DNA from: Candidatus Humimonas hydrogenitrophica
Lineage (GTDB): Bacteria > Gemmatimonadota > Gemmatimonadetes > Palauibacterales > Palauibacteraceae
Assembly: GCA_947581615.1 (NCBI GenBank)
Contig: CANPVD010000055.1
Span: 1-40,031 of the forward strand
Reading direction: 5' to 3'
Length of the DNA stretch: 40,031 bases
Numbering within the stretch: position 1 is the stretch's first letter; each line of letters starts with the position of its first letter. The position numbers and the translations under genes were made by a program. Of the stretch, positions 9,310-16,695 are shown piece by piece. The notes under the pieces are model-generated. The model was given only the letters and a program-made list of their open reading frames with translations, made no database searches and had not been told where the DNA came from.

Positions 9310-11729
9310 GCTCCGCGCCGGCGGCCCAGAAGGAGCACGCCGAGGCACGCCAGGACGGACGCCGCGCTGATCCAGGCGCCCAGGATCAACGCACGCGGTC
9401 GGTAGCGGAACACGATCTCATGGGTCCCCGCCGGCACCTCCACGGCTCGGAAGAATCCGTTCGCCCGGTGCACCACGGTACGGCGCCCGTCCACCGTCGC
9501 AATCCAGCCCGGAAAGTAGCGGTCCGTCAGGACGAGGAGCATGCGCCCCGACGCCCGAGTCTGGAGCCGCACCACCTGGCTGCCGTACCGGGCCGTGGTC
9601 ACCTGGCCCGTGGCCCCGGCGTCTGGAGCCTTCGACACGCTGTCGGCCAGCACGGCCTCTCCGTGCAGGTCGAAGTCGGGACCGAGGACGCGGCCGAACG
9701 CCGTGACCGGGTTGGCCTGGACCCGGTACCTGGAGACCAGGTAAGCCCTGGGGACCGGATCCTCCACGGTGTACATGCGCAGCGGGAGGTCTCCGGCGTT
9801 GGCGAGGGGCCGGAGGCCGGGCATCGAGTCGGCCGTGGGCGTCGGATCCACGTAGTACCGGACGTTCATGGCGCGCAGGAGTCGCGTGCGCACGTCCGGC
9901 GGGTTGTGGAGCGCGAAGGCGATCGTGGAGACCACCGACTTCAGCTCCACGCCCTGGATGCCGTCCTGGCTCGGGTGATGGTAGAGCTGGCCCAGGTCGG
10001 GTCCCATGGCCTGGAACTCGACGTACATGTTCGTGAGCTGCAGAGCGCCCGGCACCATGAGGGCGCTGCCCATCGTCGCCGAGGTCGTCGACCCCCGATA
10101 GCGATACGCCTGCCGATCCGTCGCCACCCGGTCGAGCACGGTCGCCGCCCAGGGCCGTCGCTCGTAGATGCCCCGGCCGACCGTCGGGTTGACGCGATCG
10201 TGCGCGACGACGAGGTCGACCGCCGTCAGGACGAGGAGGAGCGGCAGTGCGAGACGGGGGGTCACGCGCCGCAGTCGCCAGCCGAGCACGAGCCCGCCGC
10301 CGGCCAAGGCCAGCAGCAGCACCCTGAGGAGGAGCCCGCCATAGAACCGCTGCGCCACGCCCGGATGCGTGCACATCTGGGCCCCGCGCAGGGCCCCGCC
10401 GCACGCCGCTGCGAACAGGGTGGGCCTCTCGTGCAGGAGCACCCAGAGTGCCGCGTACAGGAGCGACAGGACGCCCAGGGCCGCCAGGACCGGACCGCTC
10501 CCCCCGGCCTCGCTCCGTCTCACCGAGTCGAGACCCCGCGCCGCGAAGGTCGGCAGGGCCAGGGCAGTGAGGAGGTAGAACTTCTCCGGGTAGCGCACCA
10601 GGCGAAGGGGAGGGATCCAGCGGAACAGGAAAGGGAACACGGGGGTGGCCGGCCCCAGAGTGAGCAGCAGGCCCGCGAGCGCCAGGCCGCCCCAGTACCA
10701 CAGCCAGCGCCGGCTCGGGGGCCTCGCCACGCCCTGTGCCGCGAACCCGAGCACCAGGACGCCCGGATACACGCTCACCAGCCATGGCACCTCCGGCGTC
10801 AACACGAATCGCGCCGAGAATCCATACTGGCCGGTGCTCACCGCCGGGGGCACCAGGAGGTGCACGAGCGTCCGGAACCCCACGGACCCCCGGGCCGCGA
10901 AGGACAGACTGAGATCGGTGTTGCGGATCGAGTGGTGCACGAGCTCCATGAAGGGGAGGAGCTGCACCGCGGACAACCCGAGAGCCAGCAGGCCGGCCAC
11001 GGCCAGCCAGCCCAGCTGTCGCGCCGCCCCGAGCCGGCCCGGCCTGGACCGTTCCACCACCAGTCCATGGAGCACCACGACGACCAGCCCGATGGCGAGC
11101 ATCTGCGGCTCGCCGCCCAGGAAGGCGCACACCGTCGCGAGCACGAAGGTCACGAACCGACCGGGTGTACCGGTCTCGACGTAACGGTCCCATGCCAGCC
11201 AGATCCACGGGATCCAGGCAACCGTCTGGATGTTGTTGTAGAAGTTCCCGATCGAGACCAGGTATCCGCCGAGCATGAAGGCGACCCCTCCCAGCACGGC
11301 CGCCGCGCGGCTCCGCCCCCACCGACGCAGCAGGAAGTAGAATCCGACGCCCGCCATCGGGTAGTGCAGCACCAGCAGGAGTCCGAAGGCATAGGAGAAG
11401 GGCAGGACGTACAGCAGCAGGCTCCCGGGATAGAGCGCCCCCGGCTGCAGGGTGGCGAAGAAGGGCTCTCCGTTGAGCACCCAGGGATTCCACAGAGGCA
11501 GTCGGCCGCTCCGGATGGAGTCGACCAGGTACGCCTTCATGGGATAGAAGAAGGGCGCGATGTCGCGGCTGAAAAACACCTGGCCGCCGAACAGAACGCG
11601 CCGGAACAGCAGAACGGCCGCGAGCACGAGCGCCGCGGTGGCCACGGTCCCGGCGTCGAGCGTGATGCCGGCCGTCCGGCCGCCCACGTCGGGGGTTCCC
11701 CGGTCGTTCCTGCTCGATCCGTGCGTCAT
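9306..11729 (-). CDS. YfhO-family membrane protein
   Basis: This 807-residue protein has about a dozen membrane helices and a large C-terminal extracytoplasmic domain. The first loop after helix one, FFSRDIAPFFYPMK followed by GRLPLWNPW and FATLQPGALYP, is characteristic of the YfhO/GT-C-like family. So are the end motifs LTDRYFPGWIATVDG, ANGFFRAVEVPAG and HEIVFRYRP. In Bacillus, YfhO is linked to glycosylation of lipoteichoic acid, so a role in modifying a surface polymer with lipid-linked sugar is plausible. The ATG at 11729 has GGAGGG upstream. It is the first gene of a six-gene operon and its stop overlaps the next start by four bases. A hairpin terminator lies between it and the pilin gene upstream, so the operon needs either its own promoter in 11730-11765 or read-through. 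Confidence 0.82.
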   Translation of the reverse strand: MTHGSSRNDRGTPDVGGRTAGITLDAGTVATAALVLAAVLLFRRVLFGGQVFFSRDIAPFFYPMKAYLVDSIRSGRLPLWNPWVLNGEPFFATLQPGALYPGSLLLYVLPFSYAFGLLLVLHYPMAGVGFYFLLRRWGRSRAAAVLGGVAFMLGGYLVSIGNFYNNIQTVAWIPWIWLAWDRYVETGTPGRFVTFVLATVCAFLGGEPQMLAIGLVVVVLHGLVVERSRPGRLGAARQLGWLAVAGLLALGLSAVQLLPFMELVHHSIRNTDLSLSFAARGSVGFRTLVHLLVPPAVSTGQYGFSARFVLTPEVPWLVSVYPGVLVLGFAAQGVARPPSRRWLWYWGGLALAGLLLTLGPATPVFPFLFRWIPPLRLVRYPEKFYLLTALALPTFAARGLDSVRRSEAGGSGPVLAALGVLSLLYAALWVLLHERPTLFAAACGGALRGAQMCTHPGVAQRFYGGLLLRVLLLALAGGGLVLGWRLRRVTPRLALPLLLVLTAVDLVVAHDRVNPTVGRGIYERRPWAATVLDRVATDRQAYRYRGSTTSATMGSALMVPGALQLTNMYVEFQAMGPDLGQLYHHPSQDGIQGVELKSVVSTIAFALHNPPDVRTRLLRAMNVRYYVDPTPTADSMPGLRPLANAGDLPLRMYTVEDPVPRAYLVSRYRVQANPVTAFGRVLGPDFDLHGEAVLADSVSKAPDAGATGQVTTARYGSQVVRLQTRASGRMLLVLTDRYFPGWIATVDGRRTVVHRANGFFRAVEVPAGTHEIVFRYRPRALILGAWISAASVLACLGVLLLGRRRGA

Positions 11730-11765
11730 CGCGGGAGCCCTCCGGGCGCGATCACCACAAGCGAA

Positions 11766-11796
11766 AGGGGCGTAGCGGAAAGACCGCTACGCCCCT
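11766..11796 (-). terminator. Hairpin terminator downstream of pilA
   Basis: A perfect 13-bp inverted repeat (left arm 11766-11778, right arm 11784-11796) with a five-base loop lies 50 bases after the pilA stop. On the minus strand the second arm is followed by only three T residues (TTTCGCTT), so it is a strong hairpin with a weak U tract. It may terminate most pilA transcripts and protect their 3' ends while allowing some read-through into the YfhO-led operon. Confidence 0.65.
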
Positions 11797-11845
11797 CGAC
11801 CCGTCGGCGCATGGTGCGCGCCGACTCAGACCAGCTCCTCCGGGA

Positions 11846-12232
11846 TCAACCCTTCTGGATCTTCCCGTCGGTCGCGCTCCCCGTGCCGGAGGTCACGTAG
11901 TACGTGTTGGGAGACGCCGTGTGGCTCGCGGTGATGGCGTAACCGCCCGCGCTCGCCGACGAGGCCGTGATCGCGATGCCGTTGCTCGTCGTGAACTTGC
12001 CGGTGGCCATCGAGGCCGGGTCGTAGGTCTGCGCATCCGCGAAGTAGGCCTCCTCGGCCGTCATCGCGTTGCGGATGTCGCTCTTCGCGGCGGCGTCGAA
12101 CGCCTTCTCCTTCGTCGACGCGAACTGCGGGATCGCGATCGCGGCCAGGATGCCGATGATCACGACCACGATGAGCAGCTCGATGAGGGTGAACCCCTCG
12201 GAGCCACGGATCCTGGAAGCGGTCGTCTTCAT
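11846..12232 (-). CDS. pilA: Type IV major pilin PilA
   Basis: This 128-residue prepilin is the structural subunit of a type IV pilus. A 13-residue basic leader ends in Gly (RGSEG) and is cut before FTLIELLIVVVIIG, giving a mature N-terminal Phe with Glu at position 5, the hallmarks of a type IVa pilin and of PilD processing. The long hydrophobic helix ends near AIPQFAS. Next come the TKEKAFDAAAKSDIRN stretch and AEEAYFADAQTY, a pattern common in short pilins of Gemmatimonadota- and Myxococcota-like bacteria. There is no C-terminal disulfide pair. ATG 12232 has GGGAGAGG upstream. The frame is open to 12367, but that part has no pilin character. The pilSR genes lie directly upstream and a sigma-54 promoter lies in the leader, so expression is probably PilR dependent. 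Confidence 0.95.
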   Translation of the reverse strand: MKTTASRIRGSEGFTLIELLIVVVIIGILAAIAIPQFASTKEKAFDAAAKSDIRNAMTAEEAYFADAQTYDPASMATGKFTTSNGIAITASSASAGGYAITASHTASPNTYYVTSGTGSATDGKIQKG

Positions 12233-12331
12233 GGTGCCTCTCCCCCTTGGGATGAACGGGACGCCTGTCACACTCGCCCGCCTGTCGCCCGTCGGCGGCG
12301 GCGGTGCCCACTGTTGGCGAGGCGTGATGGG

Positions 12332-12347
12332 GGCAACGCCCGTGCCG
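12332..12347 (-). promoter_or_regulatory. Sigma-54 (-24/-12) promoter of pilA
   Basis: On the minus strand the bases read CGGCACGGGCGTTGCC, matching the sigma-54 consensus TGGCACG-N4-TTGCW at nearly every position, with the GG and GC doublets ten bases apart. The GC doublet is at 12334-12333, so transcription should start near 12321 and leave a leader of about 90 nt before the pilA ATG. The sigma-54 activator PilR is encoded immediately upstream, which is the classical arrangement. Confidence 0.8.
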
Positions 12348-12355
12348 CACCCCTG

Positions 12356-12412
12356 GTATGGATTCAATAGACATCATGACAACCACTTACCGTATTTTGT
12401 CCAACGAAACTC
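12356..12412. other. AT-rich patch between pilA promoter and candidate enhancers
   Basis: This stretch, containing TCAATAGACATCATGACAA and CCGTATTTTGTCC, is much richer in A and T than anything else in the first 19 kb. It lies between the sigma-54 promoter and the TTGCAA pair. DNA that must loop to bring an enhancer-bound activator to sigma-54 polymerase is often AT-rich or bent by IHF; I see no exact IHF site. Confidence 0.35.
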
Positions 12413-12442
12413 CGCCCTCCAGGATCGGCCCGGTTCCTCGCA

Positions 12443-12470
12443 CCTTGCAAGGAGCCTCGTGCGTTGCAAG
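12443..12470. promoter_or_regulatory. Candidate PilR enhancer: paired TTGCAA sites
   Basis: The perfect palindrome CCTTGCAAGG (12443-12452) and a second TTGCAAG (12464-12470) have centres 19 bp apart, close to two helical turns. They lie about 120-150 bp upstream of the predicted pilA start site, where enhancer sites for PilR-type activators usually sit. Another TTGCAA occurs at 15740-15745, just upstream of pilS. Assigning them to PilR is inference; no known consensus was matched. Confidence 0.4.
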
Positions 12471-12487
12471 ACAAGCGCGATTCGAGC

Positions 12488-13861
12488 TCACGCTTCGATC
12501 CCGTAGCGGTTGATCTTGCGATACAGGGTACTGGGATCGATTCCCAGCACTTCGGCGGCCCGGGTCTTGTTGCCTCCCTCGGCTTTGAGCACGTGCGCGA
12601 TGTACGCCTGCTCGATCACCTCCAGGGTCGGGTTGGGGGGCGGCTCGTCCCGGACCAGCGGCTCGACCGGCTCCTCCCTGAGGCGCTCGGGGAAGGCCTC
12701 GGGCTTGATCGTGGCTCCATCCGTCAGCACCACGGCGCGCTCGATCACGTTCTCGAGCTCGCGCACGTTGCCGGCCCACCGGTAGCCGGCCAGCAGCTCC
12801 GAGGCGTCCTTCGACAGCTTCTTGCGCTCGATTCGCTGCTCTGCGGCCAGCCGTTCCAGGAAATGCTCCGCGAGGAGGGGCACGTCCTCGGTGCGCTCCC
12901 GCAGGGGCGGCAGCTCCAGCGCGATGACGTTCAGACGGTAGTACAGGTCGCGGCGGAAGCGGCCCGTCTCGATGTCACGCTCCAGGTCGCGGTTGGTGGC
13001 GGCGATCAGCCGCACGTCGACGGGGACCGGCCTGGTGGCACCCACCGGCACCACCTCGCGCTGCTGCAGCACCCGCAGGAGCTTGACCTGGGTCGAGGGC
13101 GCCATCTCCCCGACCTCGTCCAGGAAGAAGCTGCCTCCCCCGGCGGCCACGAACAGGCCCTCCTTGTCCTTGACCGCTCCCGTGAACGAGCCCTTCACGT
13201 GGCCGAAGAGCTCGGACTCGAGCAGGCTCTCGGGAAGCGCCGCGCAGTTGATCGACAGGAATCGCCCCTGGCTCCGGGGCGACAGGTCGTGGATGTAACG
13301 GGCGAAGATCTCCTTGCCGGTCCCGCTCTCGCCCCGGATGAGGATCGTCGACTCGCTGCCGGCGACCGACTCGGCCAGCTCCATGGCCTGGGTGAATTTC
13401 GGGCTCTCGCCGATCGGGCGGGGCACCTCCCCGGTGCGCGCCCTGGTCTGCCGAAGCTCCTCCTTGATGGCCAGGTTCTCGCGCTGGACCTCCCCGTAGT
13501 CCAGGGACCGACGCAGGATGGCCACCAGTTCGTCGTTCTCGAACGGCTTCTGGACGTAGTGCGTGGCGCCCAGGTTGACGGCGCGGATGGCCGACTGGAG
13601 CGACGCCTGGGCGGTCATGAGCACGACCGGCGTCGTGGGGCTGCGCTCGCGCACCGCCTCCAGCACCTCGACACCGTCCATCTTCGGCATGCGCACGTCG
13701 ACGAGCACGAGGTCGGGCTGGCGCTCGTCGAATCGTTCCAACCCCTCGGCCCCGGTGAGGGCGGAGGCCACCTCGAAGCCTTCGCGCTTGAGGAGGACCG
13801 TCAGCGTCTCGACGAGGCTCTGCTCGTCGTCGATCACCAGGACCAACGGAAGGTCACTCAT
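12488..13861 (-). CDS. pilR: Sigma-54-dependent response regulator PilR
   Basis: This 457-residue NtrC-family activator controls pilin transcription. The receiver domain (about 1-120) has the acidic pair at D11-D12, the phosphate acceptor D55 in LVLVDVRMP, and the conserved T83 and K105. The AAA+ domain has Walker A GESGTGKE (177-184), the sigma-54 contact loop GSFTGA (224-229, a common variant of GAFTGA) and Walker B FFLDEVGEM. A Fis-type helix-turn-helix (NKTRAAEVLGIDPSTLYRKI) ends the protein. ATG 13861 has GGAGA upstream and overlaps the pilS stop by eight bases, so the pair is coupled. The name PilR rather than another NtrC relative rests on the PilS partner and on pilA directly downstream with its sigma-54 promoter. 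Confidence 0.92.
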   Translation of the reverse strand: MSDLPLVLVIDDEQSLVETLTVLLKREGFEVASALTGAEGLERFDERQPDLVLVDVRMPKMDGVEVLEAVRERSPTTPVVLMTAQASLQSAIRAVNLGATHYVQKPFENDELVAILRRSLDYGEVQRENLAIKEELRQTRARTGEVPRPIGESPKFTQAMELAESVAGSESTILIRGESGTGKEIFARYIHDLSPRSQGRFLSINCAALPESLLESELFGHVKGSFTGAVKDKEGLFVAAGGGSFFLDEVGEMAPSTQVKLLRVLQQREVVPVGATRPVPVDVRLIAATNRDLERDIETGRFRRDLYYRLNVIALELPPLRERTEDVPLLAEHFLERLAAEQRIERKKLSKDASELLAGYRWAGNVRELENVIERAVVLTDGATIKPEAFPERLREEPVEPLVRDEPPPNPTLEVIEQAYIAHVLKAEGGNKTRAAEVLGIDPSTLYRKINRYGIEA

Positions 13862-15668
13862 CGGCGTCTCCTCGATTACCCTTGGCATGCGTGTCGAAAC
13901 CGGTGTCTGGGGTCCGTGGCGGGCGCGTCGTCTCGTTCAATCGATCTTCGGGTCTTCCCAGCGGCCTCTCGGCCCACTCCCGCCGGGGCAGGATGATCGA
14001 GAAGGTGGTGCCTCGCCCGGGTTCGGAGTCGACCAGGAGGGCTCCCCCGTGCGCCTCGACGGCGCGCTGGGCGATGGAGAGGCCGAGGCCGGAGCCTCCC
14101 CGGCGGCCCGTGTGGAAGGGCTCGAAGATCCAGCCCAGTCGCTCGGCGGGGATCCCCGGGCCGTCGTCGACGACCCGCATGCGGACCGGCGAACCCAGGG
14201 CGACGTCTCCCGGCACGTCCTCGAGCGGGAGGTTGTCCGCCAGGATCCGCACGTTGGCAGGGTGGCCCGGCTCGGCCGCCTGGACCGCGTTCAGGATGAT
14301 GTTGCTCAGCGTCCGGTGGAGCAGGTCCGGATCTCCCCACAGGTCACTCACGTCGCCCTCGCACTCGATCTCGAAGCGGGCTTCCGCGGGAGTGTCGGGG
14401 CGCTGCCGGACCATGGCCACCGCCTCTTCCATGAGACGCCGGACATCCAGCGCCTCGCGGCCGGCCATGTCGACTCGCGCGAAGTCATTGAACTCGCCGA
14501 GGAGCCGGTCCAGTCGATCGCTCTCCCGGACGATGAGCCGCCCCAGGATCGCATCGTCCTCGTCCTTCCCGTCCCGCTTCGCGGATCCGTCCAGCTGCTG
14601 CACGGCGCTGCGGATGGCCGAGAGGGGATTGCGGATCTCGTGCGCCAGCGATGCGGACAGCTCGGCCACCGCCTCGAGCCGTCCCGCACGCAGGCGCAGG
14701 TCCTCCAGGCGCCGGAGCGTGCGGAGGTCGCGGAGCACCACCGTCACCGACGACGGGGCTCCCGGCTGGCGCAACACGGCCGTGCTGGCCGCGATGGGGA
14801 GGGCGTCCTCCCCCTCCCGTTCCACCAGGACCTCCCGGTCGTGGATGGCCTCCCCCTGCCGCAGGCTCTCCCGGATGGCCCGGGCCAGCTCTCTTCCACG
14901 CCGGTCCAGGACGGCCAGGAAGTCGGCCCCCAGCCACTGTGCGGCCCGCACGCCGAGGAGCGCCTCGGCCGCCGGGTTCATGTAGGCGAGCCGCCCCTCG
15001 CCATCCAGGGTCACGACGCCCGAATCCAGGGTCCGGAGCAGGTCCGCCGTGTCCAGGCGCAGCCGGTGGAGCTCTCCCTCCAACTCCCGCAGGCGCCCGC
15101 GCGTCTGGCGGAGCCGGGCGGCGATCGCGCTGCTCACGGAGGTGACGACCGTGAAGATGACCACCTGGAGGACCACCGCCGCGCCCAGCTGGGTCGGGTA
15201 CGCGCCGACGATGTCCCCCAGGTACGCCGCCCCGCACACCACGGCCACGAACACGGCCGAAGCGAAGGGCATGAGGAGCGCGTAGCCGGAGGCGAGGGCG
15301 ATGTAGAACAGGGGCGGGAACACGCTCTCGCTCCCGCCGGTGATGTGCACGATCGCCGTCACCAGGAGGATGTCGAGGACCGCCTGGGAGTACAGGAAAT
15401 CCAGGGTGATGGGATGGTGCCGGGAGTGCGTGTGCCAGTACGCCGCCGGCGTGGCCAGCCCCCCCAGGAGAAGGCCGGCCAGCGCGACCTGACGCAGCCC
15501 GATCGGCAGCGTGGCGGCGGTCCCACCCAGCCACGGCGTCCCGATGGCGAGCGCCGTGCCGAACACGCCCAGGCACACGATCAGGCGCGCCGCGTAGATC
15601 CAGTACAGGACCTGCGTGGCGTCGAGCGCCCGCGCCCCCCTCACATCCCTGCGTGCCTTAAGCGCCAC
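13854..15668 (-). CDS. pilS: Sensor histidine kinase PilS
   Basis: This kinase of about 604 residues is the partner of PilR. The N-terminal half has six hydrophobic helices (within residues 18-185). A short coiled coil follows, then a PAS domain beginning near LLRTLDSGVVTLDGEG. The dimerisation helix has the H box SLAHEIRNPLSAIR (His about residue 344), and the ATPase domain carries NIILNAVQAAE, DDGPGIP and GSGLGLSIA. A multi-helix sensor plus PAS plus HisKA is the PilS layout. GTG at 15668 has GGAG five bases upstream; a longer GTG start at 15707 is possible but has a poorer ribosome site. In Pseudomonas PilS senses pilin in the membrane; the same may hold here because pilA is next to pilR. 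Confidence 0.9.
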   Translation of the reverse strand: MALKARRDVRGARALDATQVLYWIYAARLIVCLGVFGTALAIGTPWLGGTAATLPIGLRQVALAGLLLGGLATPAAYWHTHSRHHPITLDFLYSQAVLDILLVTAIVHITGGSESVFPPLFYIALASGYALLMPFASAVFVAVVCGAAYLGDIVGAYPTQLGAAVVLQVVIFTVVTSVSSAIAARLRQTRGRLRELEGELHRLRLDTADLLRTLDSGVVTLDGEGRLAYMNPAAEALLGVRAAQWLGADFLAVLDRRGRELARAIRESLRQGEAIHDREVLVEREGEDALPIAASTAVLRQPGAPSSVTVVLRDLRTLRRLEDLRLRAGRLEAVAELSASLAHEIRNPLSAIRSAVQQLDGSAKRDGKDEDDAILGRLIVRESDRLDRLLGEFNDFARVDMAGREALDVRRLMEEAVAMVRQRPDTPAEARFEIECEGDVSDLWGDPDLLHRTLSNIILNAVQAAEPGHPANVRILADNLPLEDVPGDVALGSPVRMRVVDDGPGIPAERLGWIFEPFHTGRRGGSGLGLSIAQRAVEAHGGALLVDSEPGRGTTFSIILPRREWAERPLGRPEDRLNETTRPPRTPDTGFDTHAKGNRGDADE

Positions 15669-15761
15669 TCGGGCTCCGGGTTCCCGCCGTCCTCGCCCAT
15701 CCTCCACCCGACCGGAAAGGAAACGCCCCGCCTCGCAAATTGCAACAGGTCCGGGTCGGTC

Positions 15762-16169
15762 CTACCAGTCCGGGGGCTCGTCGAAGGCGGTGAGCGCCAC
15801 GATCCGTCCGCCTCGCACCGTGGCGGTCAGGGACCGGTCCGTCGAACCCTCGGGACCGGGCAGACGGCGCCGCAGCAGGGAGGAGCCCGTCGCGTCGGCT
15901 CCAGCGGCCTCCGCATCGGGCGCGCACGCCGGCCACAGCCCGGCCGGCTCGGCGGCCTCCCGCAGCGTGGACGTCCCGCCCGGAAGGTTCAGGGTCCACG
16001 ACGCCACCCGGCGGCCCGTCCCCAGGCGCACCCGGAGGCCCCAGCCCCGGCCCTCGAATCGGAGCCACCGTCCGCCTCCCGCCGAGCGGTCCGCGACCGG
16101 ACGCCCGAGTCTTCGCGTCACCTCGTCGGAACCCGCGCCGATGAGGCCATCCACGCGGGGAAGTCTCAC
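15762..16169 (-). CDS. Small protein of unknown function between yjbQ-like gene and pilS
   Basis: I do not recognise this 135-residue protein. It begins RLPRVDGLIGAGSDEVTRRLG, alternates short hydrophobic and charged strands (WGLRVRLGTG, VASWTLNLPGG) and ends GGRIVALTAFDEPPDW, suggesting a small beta-rich domain. The opening, with a helix preceding RLGRP and later strands, loosely resembles lipoprotein-attachment/BLIP-like folds, but no lipobox or signal peptide is present. The GTG at 16169 overlaps the stop of the yjbQ-like gene as GTGA, so the two are coupled. The longer open frame to 16454 runs antisense-like through the neighbour and is rejected. pilS starts about 55-95 bases downstream, so it may be co-transcribed with pilSR. 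Confidence 0.6.
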   Translation of the reverse strand: MRLPRVDGLIGAGSDEVTRRLGRPVADRSAGGGRWLRFEGRGWGLRVRLGTGRRVASWTLNLPGGTSTLREAAEPAGLWPACAPDAEAAGADATGSSLLRRRLPGPEGSTDRSLTATVRGGRIVALTAFDEPPDW

Positions 16170-16564
16170 GGTGAGGAGAGCACCTGCACGCGGACGCGGC
16201 GGCTCCGTGGCCCGTCGAACTCGCACAGAAACACGCCCTGCCACCGGCCGAGGACGAGCCGTCCGTCGGAGACGATCAGGGTGAGGCCGGGACCCACCAG
16301 GCTCGTCTTGATGTGGGAGTCGGCGTTGCCCTCCCGGTGCCGGTACGCACCGCCCTCGGGCGCGTGCTCGGACAGCCACGCCTCGATGTCCCGGGCCACG
16401 TCGGGGTCGGCGCTCTCGTTCACGGTGAGCGCGGCCGTGGTGTGCTCGGACCACAGCACGCAGGCACCCTCGTCGACGTCGGCGTCCACCAGCACTTCCT
16501 CGACGCGGGCCGTGATGTCCACGAGCTGCTCACGTCCTTCGGTCTGGACCTGGATGGTATGCAT
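16166..16564 (-). CDS. YjbQ family (UPF0047) protein
   Basis: This 132-residue cytoplasmic protein matches the YjbQ/UPF0047 family across its length, which is also the usual family size. Diagnostic stretches are SEHTTAALTVNE near residue 40, GNADSHIKTSLVG near residue 80, and LGRWQGVFLCEFDGPR near the C-terminus. The conserved His residues may bind a ligand or metal. A YjbQ protein has weak thiamine-phosphate synthase activity in vitro, but the physiological role of the family is not settled. The ATG at 16564 has GAAAGGAGAGG upstream. The gene is divergent from an oxidoreductase gene, with 131 bases between starts, and is coupled to a small unknown gene. Confidence 0.9.
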   Translation of the reverse strand: MHTIQVQTEGREQLVDITARVEEVLVDADVDEGACVLWSEHTTAALTVNESADPDVARDIEAWLSEHAPEGGAYRHREGNADSHIKTSLVGPGLTLIVSDGRLVLGRWQGVFLCEFDGPRSRRVRVQVLSSP

Positions 16565-16695
16565 GATGCCTCTCCTTTCGCCTCGACCACGGTTCGTCGC
16601 CGCTGCGCCCGGCCCGGGCCGGCAGAGTACCCGGGTCGTCCGGGGGCTGTCCAGCGCGAACCCAACTGACGGGCGCGATCACGAGGAGACCGACG

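Noticed and set aside
9420-11900. An 826-codon open frame on the plus strand, antisense to the YfhO-type gene.
   Set aside because: Composition is Arg/Gln/His/Gly-rich, as expected of an antisense frame, and the minus-strand gene has full family motifs.
11826-12386. A second open frame overlapping pilA on the same strand.
   Set aside because: The pilA frame has a prepilin leader and N-terminal helix; the other frame is low complexity.
12443-12452. The CCTTGCAAGG palindrome as a pilR terminator.
   Set aside because: A 10-base palindrome leaves no loop and no T run follows; an operator reading fits better.
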